A stretch of 64,000 nucleotides of DNA from Acholoe squamosa (Eukaryota > Annelida > Polychaeta > Phyllodocida > Polynoidae), in contig OX439045.1 in the NCBI GenBank assembly GCA_949317995.1, positions 44,783,693 through 44,847,692 of the forward strand, in the 5' to 3' direction. Numbering within the stretch: position 1 is the first letter of the stretch; every line of letters begins with the position of its first letter. This document shows positions 1 to 7,597 of this stretch, in pieces. The translations under genes and the position numbers were made by a program. A model generated the notes under the pieces. It was given only the letters and a program-made list of their open reading frames with translations, was not told the DNA's origin and ran no database searches.

Positions 1-2026
1 TGCTCCTCCATTCGTTCAACAGATCGTACTCCTCCTGAGCGTACTCTAGTTTGCCGGACCCGGGAGTCTGGGCAAACCGAGCCTTTAGTTTCTGGTTAGT
101 ACCAGGAACCGTAGGCGCAAACTGCTTCGTACTCGGTGTGAGGGAAGCCAACTTCTCTGCATTGAGGCCCTTAAGGTTACCGTAGAGTTCAGAGTGAATT
201 TTCATCACCCGATCTATGGCTGCCTCCAGGCCCTCTCCATGCGAAGTCACATAGTGCCGGACCATGTCTCCGCGTCGGGGGGTGACACATCCTGTGCATT
301 TAGCACATTTCTTGCCAACCTCCCGGTCGCAGACATATTCCGGCCTCTGGTGCATATGAACCTCCACGAGATGACGAAGGTACTCGTCTTTCTCGATGAA
401 GAATTCAACCTCACCCTCACTTTGAGTACAACGTTGAAAGGGACAATCCTTACGATCCTCCCCGTAGTACTCATCTAGAGCAAACTTGAGCTTGCCCTTC
501 TGGTCGTAATTGTACAGACCATTGGGCGAATTCTTAACGAATTCCCAATAGATCCAGTACATATTGGCCGGCTTTCTATCGGAGAGCTTCTTGCGAAGCC
601 ACTCCTCCATATCTTCACGCTTCTCACAGGTGATCCGAGGGGGCAGTCTCCATACGGATTTACTCCCCTTCAGGTGTCCCCTGTGTAGAGGAATGAAGTC
701 AGCAAAGTTGCTATTCGCGTTAGCCCAGATAGCAGCCTCTTGCTCGTCAGTCGGAGTGGCATCCACAACTGGGTCAACCGGCTCCTCTCCCTCCGGGTCA
801 GATGGTACATCCACAGGTTGCACAACGGGTTGTTGACCCGCGAGAACCTGGGCTGCGGCATCTTGAGCGTCTCCACTCAAATCGGCCATTACGTCGTGTA
901 GCTTGACGATTGGCACACCGAGCTCAACTTTTACGGTTGGGACAGCCGGTTCAGCTTCTGTATTATCGGCTTGAACGTCTACCTCGATAGGTTCAGGTTT
1001 GCGTTGGTCAACCTTCTTCTTATTCCGCCTGCGGGATCTGCCGTTAGTAGAAGTGCCAGGCTCGGATGCGTCCGTCTCATTGCCGGAGACATCCGAAGCC
1101 TTAGCACCCTTCTTATTGGCCGAGCGTGGAGACACCCGACGGGTTCGGGTACTGTCGGCCACACTCGTGCTGGTAGAGGGTTCGGTTCCTGACCGCTTCC
1201 CTTTACCCTTACCTTTGGTGGGGGTTGTTTTACCCTTTCCACCAGCTGCTTTCCCCTTTACTTGCTCATTCTTCGTAGGGGTAGACTGAGCAGTTTTAAG
1301 GGAACCATCTGCATCAGGTAGGGCCTTCTCAGGTACTACTGCTGCGTCTCCCAAGGTAGGAGCTTCAGCAGGAGACATGAGACGGTCCATCCGATCGGCC
1401 ATCTTGGCTGTTACGTGCACGGGTGCGGGTCCAGGTACTAACTCCGGATGCGCCAGTGCATACTGCCTCTCCAATAGACGTACTACGAGGTCCTGTATTA
1501 CCCCGAGTCTGTCTAGTGGAGATACACCAATACGGGCCTCTTCCGCCTCAATGGTTTGAGACGTAATGGGGACCCCTGGACAGTAATCCACAACAGTGTT
1601 ACCTGCTGCTTCATACTCATCCGCTGTGCCTAACATTAGGATCTGGTCTCTATCTATGTATCTAGAGACCTCATCTGCCTTGACACCGGTATAACCCGTT
1701 TTGTCAGACACGTAGGAAGGCCTATAAGAGGTATTCCTTCGGAAAGCCATTTCTGCGTCCCAGACGGCTTTACGAAACCATAAGTGGACTACCAATCCTT
1801 TGGCCATCTGATAGTAATCCATCAACCAGGACTCCGGAAAGGTATTAGCCCATTGCGGATGAGCACATTCCCAGATTGCGTTGACAACACGTTTGTCAAC
1901 CTCTCTGGACGTCCCATAACAGGTGGGTATCAGCATTTCCTCAGAAATTGCTAACATCCGTCCGTCATAGGGACCGGCTACATCGTGCCATTCTGGACTG
2001 TCTGGGAGGGGCAGCTCTAGGTACAT
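1..2026 (-). CDS. Additional retrotransposon ORF downstream of integrase: zinc-finger-like, partial
   Basis: Reading the minus strand from ATG at 2,026 gives at least 675 sense codons with no stop before base 1. Residues ~1-200 look globular and Trp-rich (MDYYQMAKGLVVHLWFRK near 85). Residues ~250-340 are low-complexity and strongly basic (KGKGKGKR; RSRRRNKKK), resembling nuclear-localisation or nucleic-acid-binding tracts. Residues ~360-450 are acidic and Pro-rich. Near the end are two metal-ligand clusters: C528, C533, H552, H557 and C566, C574, C577, C580, H591, H596. The second contains a CX2CX10HX4H finger. There is no signal peptide or membrane segment so far, so it does not look like an envelope protein despite the position. 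Its codon style and strand match the element, and it is the least damaged ORF of this copy. I do not recognise the family. Confidence 0.85.
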   Translation of the reverse strand, partial: MYLELPLPDSPEWHDVAGPYDGRMLAISEEMLIPTCYGTSREVDKRVVNAIWECAHPQWANTFPESWLMDYYQMAKGLVVHLWFRKAVWDAEMAFRRNTSYRPSYVSDKTGYTGVKADEVSRYIDRDQILMLGTADEYEAAGNTVVDYCPGVPITSQTIEAEEARIGVSPLDRLGVIQDLVVRLLERQYALAHPELVPGPAPVHVTAKMADRMDRLMSPAEAPTLGDAAVVPEKALPDADGSLKTAQSTPTKNEQVKGKAAGGKGKTTPTKGKGKGKRSGTEPSTSTSVADSTRTRRVSPRSANKKGAKASDVSGNETDASEPGTSTNGRSRRRNKKKVDQRKPEPIEVDVQADNTEAEPAVPTVKVELGVPIVKLHDVMADLSGDAQDAAAQVLAGQQPVVQPVDVPSDPEGEEPVDPVVDATPTDEQEAAIWANANSNFADFIPLHRGHLKGSKSVWRLPPRITCEKREDMEEWLRKKLSDRKPANMYWIYWEFVKNSPNGLYNYDQKGKLKFALDEYYGEDRKDCPFQRCTQSEGEVEFFIEKDEYLRHLVEVHMHQRPEYVCDREVGKKCAKCTGCVTPRRGDMVRHYVTSHGEGLEAAIDRVMKIHSELYGNLKGLNAEKLASLTPSTKQFAPTVPGTNQKLKARFAQTPGSGKLEYAQEEYDLLNEWRS

Positions 2027-2029
2027 TGG

Positions 2030-2081
2030 CCTGTCAACCGGAGAAGCAGGTCCCAAAGCACCTGCTTCTCCGGTTGACAGG
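2030..2081. repeat. Perfect 22-bp hairpin just upstream of the extra ORF
   Basis: Positions 2,030-2,051 and 2,060-2,081 are exact reverse complements around an 8-base loop. The stem ends three bases before the ATG of the downstream ORF on the minus strand. The reading frame is also open across it, back to a TAA at 2,132-2,134. The RNA would form a very stable stem-loop, possibly a translation or RNA-processing signal. Confidence 0.85.
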
Positions 2082-2623
2082 CTGTTCGGGGATAAAATAT
2101 CCCAATCCACCGGATAAGCAGTAAGTACTGCTTACCCAGTGAAAGGCGGGTGCCTTTTAACGAGGGCACACCTCGGAATATGGCTGTCACGGGCTATCAG
2201 ACTCCAACAAGAGTAAGACCACCCTCGGCCACGTCTTCTTCCTTCGCAGGAATAAGACAATATGGCGGGATACTCGAACTTGAATCGCTGCGCATGATCA
2301 AACCGGCGCCTCACGTGACCATTCGAAAATGGGTCAACAACTTTCCCGCGTGCCCTTAATTAGGTCACGCGCCCTTACATAAAAACAATACAATACCCGA
2401 TCGGTCGTCCGTCCGTACTCAGGGTTCAACCATGACAACTCGCTAGGTATTATGGAGTTTATGGTTAGCATAAGCATATCCACCGGATTATCCGTCCAAA
2501 ACCATGGGTACATTGTCATAGGGCCTTTTCCAGAAACTCATGACCGGCTCAAATATACATTGAACTAGGTTACAACATATAACAGTACACAGTACAGGAC
2601 AACACACTCGTTGTGTTAACAGG
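2082..2623 (-). other. Spacer between integrase and extra ORF
   Basis: No sustained minus-strand frame is present. The minus strand has an acceptor-like tract (TTTTATCCCCGAACAG, 2,097-2,082) just before the hairpin, which could serve a spliced subgenomic RNA for the downstream ORF. This is speculative; no donor was identified. Confidence 0.35.
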
Positions 2624-4057
2624 CTAGGTTACGGCAGTCTTTAGCAACCTTGGACTGCGTCTAAGAGGTTTTGAGGCCTCTTTTATTGACCTGGTATCCA
2701 TAAGAGCCTTTTCCAAGGTCTTCTTAGCCTTAGAAGGACCTTTCCTCTTATTTTTACCTGCGCCTGCCGAGACTTTTTGTATCTTCCCCTGTTTTCCGGA
2801 TGTTACGACAGGGGGCACCACCCTCTTCGGGTCTGCAACCTTCCGTGGCCGCCCGGGTCCTCGCTTTCGGGTCGGTACCACTCCGAGTTGCTTAACATGA
2901 CTCTGTTCCATTACTTTCAATAGACCATCACCATACATTTCGGTGGAGGTATCCCTCCCTCTCCATGGGCGTAGTCTCGCTACATTTGACTTGTAACATT
3001 TACCAAGCTGTGATTTAATAATCACTGTGCAATCACTAATAACCTGAGTTATAGTGAAAGGTCCATCCCAATTGCTGGCTAATTTCAGGTTGGCTAGAGG
3101 TTGGTGTAGATGCAGTACTCTATCCCCTAGATTAAAAAATCTAGCTTTTAGACCTGTGTCATAGCCAACTTTCTGCCAACGCGCAGTTTTCTGCAACTCG
3201 TCTCTAACCCTCTCATAGGCTTGTTTGAAATTATCCCGTAGGGATTCTACAAACATCACCTGGCAAGGGGTTTCCGGATTCATTCTTATTACGCCAAACA
3301 CCAAATCGGCTGGCATAATCAAATCCTCTCCAAAAACGAGGAGATTAGGAGAACAGTTTGTGCTCGAATGTACAGTGCCATTATAGGCATGTACCATGAA
3401 TTCACATTGTTCATCCCAATCATCCATCTGCTCATTTACCAGAGACTTCAATACTTGGATCAAAGTCCTATTGAATCTCTCTACCTGTCCATCGCTCTGT
3501 GGTCTATAGGGATTAGTTCTTGTCTTGCAGATCGCCAGACAATTACACATCTCTTGCCACAGACTAGACTCAAATTCTCTGCCTTGGTCACTATGTAACA
3601 TGAGTGGGACACCTAGGTGCAGCACCCACCCTTTTACAAAGGCCATAGCACAAGTAACAGCCTTATGATCCGGTAGAGGAAACACTCGGGTGTACTTGGT
3701 ATAATAATCAGACACGACCATCATACACGTGTTGCCACTAGGAGTGGGGGGAATCCCACTAATAATGTCAACAGCTATTCTAGCAAACCTTACACCAAAC
3801 AGTTCCTGGGATAATGGCAGTTTGCCTAACCCGGGTCCTGGTTTGTTCTTACAGCACTCAGGACAGGTCTCCACCCATCGGGTGAGATCTGTACTCATGC
3901 CGGGCTAATAGTATCGTCTGGTTAGACGTTCTAGAGACCGTTTCTTTCCAAAGTGTCCACTAGTTCTATGTCCATGACAGAAATACATAATATCTCGTCG
4001 CATAGCACTAGGTATGACAACTTGCAAGGTTTTCTTCCTATTAGAATGGTTCTTCCA
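2624..4057 (-). CDS. pol: Integrase with DD35E core and AT-hook-like C-terminal tail
   Basis: The frame continues directly from RNase H after the TGA. The HHCC zinc domain is split: the His part (GHRTSGHFG) lies before an in-frame TAG at 3,905-3,907, in the phrase that should read YYWPG, and the CPECC part lies after it. From the Met at 3,898, the core has Asp in AVDIIS, Asp in LHSDQGREF and Glu in GQVERFNRT, with exactly 35 residues between the last two. A GPF-type module (WDGPFTI) follows. The last ~90 residues are very basic and include RKRGPGRPRK (about 342-352), which matches an AT-hook core, before the stop at 2,624. The two stops make this copy non-functional unless suppressed. Confidence 0.92.
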
Positions 4058-5548
4058 TCAAAACAGAATACCATCCCGGACTTCTAGCTCGGCCCATTGA
4101 GCTAAGAATCGTCTCATCTCTCTATTTTCCAATGACACTTCGGGTCTTGGAGGACAGATACCCTGATTAAGGAACTTAATCAAACGTGATGTGACTGCAT
4201 CAGACTCCTGGAACTGCTGGATGGTCTCCAAGGACCAATTCAAGACATGTTCCGGATGGGTTTCGAATGGAACTCGAACCCCTGCCAACACAGCATTGTG
4301 TGCTCCACAATCAGTGCACTCAGCATTTGCACATTTCCTCACTGGGATTCTAGACAAAGCATCTGCATTCAAATGCTTTGCCCCGGCTCGGTGTTCAATC
4401 TGGCTGTGATTTAGACCGAATTCGGATAGGTGCGCTAACCAGCGACCTATCATCCCCTCTGCATCTTTGAAGTTCAATAACCATCTGAGGGAAGAGTGGT
4501 CAGTCCGTAGAGTGAAATCACTCCCCCACAAAAAGTGCTTGAACTTCTTCGTATAGACCACCACAGCCAACAACTCACGTTTAGTGGTACAATAATTTCT
4601 TTGAGATTTACTCAACGTGTTACTAGCGAAGGCTATAGGAACTTCAACCCCATCCTGGACCTGAGAAAGGGCGGCTCCTATGCTTTCATTACTAGCATCC
4701 GTATCTAGAATGAAATGATCATTCTCCGTAGGGTACTTCAACACAGGTGTACTTGCAAACAAATCCTTTATTTTCATAAAGGACTCGTCTTGCTCGGATC
4801 CCCAAGGGAATCGTTCCTTTCTTATCCCGGGTGTCCAGTGGGACAAACTCTGGATAGGAAAGGCAACCCTTGAATATCCTGGGATAAAGTCCCGGTAGTA
4901 GGAACAGAATCCGAGAAAGGATATGACTTCCTTCGCATTCGTGGGTGCCTGCCAATTTGACACGGCATCCAGTTTCTCCGGATCGGCTTTAACCCCTTCA
5001 TTCGAGATTATTCGCCCCAAGTAATTAATAGATCTTTTGAAAAGATCGCATTTCTTGGGCTTCAGCTTCAAACCATTAGTTATGATCCTTTCCAGGACCA
5101 TACCTAAATTTTCCAAGCATTCTTCGTATGTCTTCCCAAAGACAATCACATCATCTAGATAGACGAGACATTTCTTCCATAAAAGGTCACTTAATAAAGT
5201 TTCCATCATGGCTTCAAATGTCGCCGGTGCATTGCACAATCCAAACGGCATCACATTATATTGGAATAACCCAACATGACTGGAAAAGGCCGTCTTCTCC
5301 ATGTCTTTAGGATGCATACCCACTTGCCAGTACCCGGATTGTAAGTCTAGAGAGCAATACCATTGCTTACCTCCAAGGGAGTCTATAGTCTCATCAATCT
5401 GTGGTAAGGGATATGAATTCTTCTTGGTCATACCATTCAATTTCCGGTAATCTATGCAGAAACGGATGGTACCATCTTTCTTAGTCACCATGCACACAGG
5501 GCTAGACCAAGGACTGGTTGATGGAATTATTACATCCTGTTCAAGCAT
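4058..5548 (-). CDS. pol: Reverse transcriptase and RNase H
   Basis: A 496-residue frame. RT motifs appear in order: RFCIDYRKLN (29-38), SLDLQSGYW with catalytic Asp (66-74), PFGLCNAPATF (101-111) and the YLDD catalytic box (130-133). The connection region contains FLGFCSYYRDFI (211-222). RNase H follows with DTDAS (282-286), KRELLAVV (323-330), RTDHSSLRW (348-356) and a terminal NADALSR. These are the Ty3/Gypsy forms of the motifs. The frame ends at a TGA (4,058-4,060), but the same frame continues into the integrase zinc domain, so this stop is most likely a CGA-to-TGA mutation. The Met start is internal to the polyprotein; the true frame joins the protease ORF. Confidence 0.93.
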   Translation of the reverse strand: MLEQDVIIPSTSPWSSPVCMVTKKDGTIRFCIDYRKLNGMTKKNSYPLPQIDETIDSLGGKQWYCSLDLQSGYWQVGMHPKDMEKTAFSSHVGLFQYNVMPFGLCNAPATFEAMMETLLSDLLWKKCLVYLDDVIVFGKTYEECLENLGMVLERIITNGLKLKPKKCDLFKRSINYLGRIISNEGVKADPEKLDAVSNWQAPTNAKEVISFLGFCSYYRDFIPGYSRVAFPIQSLSHWTPGIRKERFPWGSEQDESFMKIKDLFASTPVLKYPTENDHFILDTDASNESIGAALSQVQDGVEVPIAFASNTLSKSQRNYCTTKRELLAVVVYTKKFKHFLWGSDFTLRTDHSSLRWLLNFKDAEGMIGRWLAHLSEFGLNHSQIEHRAGAKHLNADALSRIPVRKCANAECTDCGAHNAVLAGVRVPFETHPEHVLNWSLETIQQFQESDAVTSRLIKFLNQGICPPRPEVSLENREMRRFLAQWAELEVRDGILF

Positions 5549-5564
5549 TTTAGCTATCTCCTCC

Positions 5565-6818
5565 TCAGCTACCTTTTTTTTTGGCTAGTGGGAGTCTTCT
5601 ATAAGGAATCTTAAAAGGTTCATTCTCACCAGTGTCAATCATATGCAGTACCTTATCGGTACGCCCCAATTTTTCACTTGGTGCTGCAAAAGCTTTACTG
5701 TACTTGTATAACAAGTCAGTTAGAGCTTCACGTTGTTCATCACTTTCTACAAGGCTTTTGGCTACTAGAGTGTCTAGTTCCGGGCTCCTTTCGGGTGAGG
5801 AAGGGGCTCCGGGTGCCGAAACATGTTTACAGCCTTCTACCAATTCAGACAGGACAACCGACCCGAGGATCGTATCCTTCTGTACGTAGACAGTCTTATT
5901 ACCGGTATTGGATATAGGAACCACCGTCCAAGCAGCGTTAGCTACTAGAACGTCGGCGGATTCCAATCCGATACTTGACAACATGGCCATGTCTGGCTCT
6001 ACAACTCCAGTTTTTCCTGAAAACTGTCTGTCCGCTCGACATAAGACATCACAGGCTGTGCCCGGTGGTATCTTAACAGTCTGGGCTACACTGGCTACAC
6101 TGCTTACTTGCCTAAGTACACATTGTACTTCGAGATGATACGGGTCTCTCACTTCAAATATTCCCCTCTGGGAATCTAACCTTGCTCCATATAATGCAGC
6201 AAAATCCAGACCAAGTATACCATCATCCGCGGTGTTCGCCACAGTAGGAGTAAGGATGAAGTCCTTATCTTCCTGTAGACTGAACCTCATACATGTTCTA
6301 CCGAACGTTTGTATCATGCTACCGTCGGCCGTACGAGCATTTCCTTCCGTTGTGAAAGTTTCATGATTCGTAGGCAAAAGATCGTAGAATCTCTTAGCAA
6401 TACAGGAGTGGCTAGGACCCGTATCGACAAGAAACTCAGCAGATCTACCACTCACAGATACAACTGCGTACCACCTCCTACCTTTCAAGTAGGTAGGACT
6501 ACTTGCGTACTTAGCAAGTTCCGTCTTAGCGCCGAGGTCAAATCCACATCCCTCCAAAAACTCGAGACAAGGATGACCCGGGGGGAACTGGGCACACCCC
6601 ACCCTGGCCAACTCCTTGGCCGCTCCCTCTGGACTGATATCGGGTTTCCCCTCTGTGTTCTTCTGCCGGTTCTTGACACCTGGTGTACTATCAGTCTCCC
6701 CAGCCTCATGAGTAAGGAACTGATCAGGCTCCTTAGCTTCACTGCTGGGCGAAATCGCTAGAGGATTCTCACCAGTACCGCAAGTGGCGATAGGCTGGCA
6801 GTCATGGCAATCACTCAT
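5565..6818 (-). CDS. pol: Retrotransposon aspartic protease and pol N-terminal region
   Basis: This is a 417-residue frame. Residues 129-134 read EFLVDTG, the retropepsin active site, followed by PSHSC. The flap-side ILGLDF motif is at 201-206, the expected ~70 residues later. Residues 1-100 are hydrophilic linker. The C-terminal end already contains the RT lead-in (PYRRLPLAKKK), so protease and RT were one polyprotein; they are separated here by one extra base in an A-run at 5,572-5,580. The frame is -1 relative to gag. Start at 6,818 is simply the first Met; the frame is open upstream through the gag stop, so the mature N-terminus is uncertain. Confidence 0.88.
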   Translation of the reverse strand: MSDCHDCQPIATCGTGENPLAISPSSEAKEPDQFLTHEAGETDSTPGVKNRQKNTEGKPDISPEGAAKELARVGCAQFPPGHPCLEFLEGCGFDLGAKTELAKYASSPTYLKGRRWYAVVSVSGRSAEFLVDTGPSHSCIAKRFYDLLPTNHETFTTEGNARTADGSMIQTFGRTCMRFSLQEDKDFILTPTVANTADDGILGLDFAALYGARLDSQRGIFEVRDPYHLEVQCVLRQVSSVASVAQTVKIPPGTACDVLCRADRQFSGKTGVVEPDMAMLSSIGLESADVLVANAAWTVVPISNTGNKTVYVQKDTILGSVVLSELVEGCKHVSAPGAPSSPERSPELDTLVAKSLVESDEQREALTDLLYKYSKAFAAPSEKLGRTDKVLHMIDTGENEPFKIPYRRLPLAKKKGS

Positions 6819-6856
6819 TCGGGGGGTAATCCGGTTGCCTTCATGGACATCCCCTC

Positions 6857-7597
6857 TCAGTTTTCCTTCTTCACTGAGTCCTCCTTACCTGGATTGTTCC
6901 GGTAACGAGTGTTTCTATAAACTGGCTTATCTGCCTCACACTCGGCAGCATAATGTCCAGTTTCCTGACATCGGAAGCATGTCACAACACTCCTATCAGG
7001 CTTAGGCCTCCTAAGATTTTCAGTAATCTTCTTTACCAAATTGTTAACCAGGTCCTCTGATAAAGACGGACCCGTAGTAAGCTTGGTATCGGGTTGAGTC
7101 ACAGGAGGTTTAGAAGTAATCACTTTCTCCTTGACGTAACCCGGTTTCTTTCCCCAGTTCCGGTTATACCGGGGGTTCCCTTGGCCAATGGCCCCAACGT
7201 TTTCATCTTCGTCAGGTTCCCCTGATTCGGATGAATCGGTTTCGGGTATTCCCTCCGGGATTATCATTGCTGACATCCGTTGAGGTACCTTCCCGGCAAA
7301 GATACGGGCCTTTCGATCATAATGATCTAGGGACTGGAACAAATCTGTCAGAGAGGCATCATTCTTCCAAGCTTCACAGGCTACTGTCCTGTGTTCCTGA
7401 TTCCGCAATCCTTCAATGAATTGTTTAAACATTTCATCTAGGAAGCATTCATCATCTAGTCTCCATTGAGGTCTGGCTTTATGCAACAGTCGTTGACATT
7501 CCAAGCCGAACACTTTGGCAGATTCCTTAGGCTTCTGCGTTCTTTTAGTGAACGTCAGCCAAGGATCTTCTCCAACTATGCCAAGGATCTTCTCCAA
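6857..7597 (-). CDS. gag: Retrotransposon gag, C-terminal frame with CCHC zinc knuckle
   Basis: This frame continues gag after the 22-bp duplication. It has a retrotransposon-gag-like helical region with a conserved-looking core (FLDEMFKQFIEGL near residues 72-84). It then has a zinc knuckle with C207, C210, H215 and C220 (CX2CX4HX4C), the usual nucleocapsid RNA-binding motif. The frame ends with TGA at 6,857, and protease/pol lies in the -1 frame just downstream. The pol frame is already open upstream of this stop, across the gag tail, so frameshift expression is possible. The apparent Met start is an artefact of the duplication; the natural start is at 9,620. Confidence 0.85.
   Translation of the reverse strand: MEKILGIVGEDPWLTFTKRTQKPKESAKVFGLECQRLLHKARPQWRLDDECFLDEMFKQFIEGLRNQEHRTVACEAWKNDASLTDLFQSLDHYDRKARIFAGKVPQRMSAMIIPEGIPETDSSESGEPDEDENVGAIGQGNPRYNRNWGKKPGYVKEKVITSKPPVTQPDTKLTTGPSLSEDLVNNLVKKITENLRRPKPDRSVVTCFRCQETGHYAAECEADKPVYRNTRYRNNPGKEDSVKKEN

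Noticed and set aside
1-2026. Reading the downstream retrotransposon ORF as an envelope protein
   Set aside because: No signal peptide, transmembrane segment or furin-like site in the visible part; Cys/His clusters and basic tracts point to nucleic-acid binding.
3368-3598. Plus-strand ORFs across 1-9,600 (e.g. here and at 6,309-6,761)
   Set aside because: They are shadows of the minus-strand retrotransposon frames, which have clear motifs.
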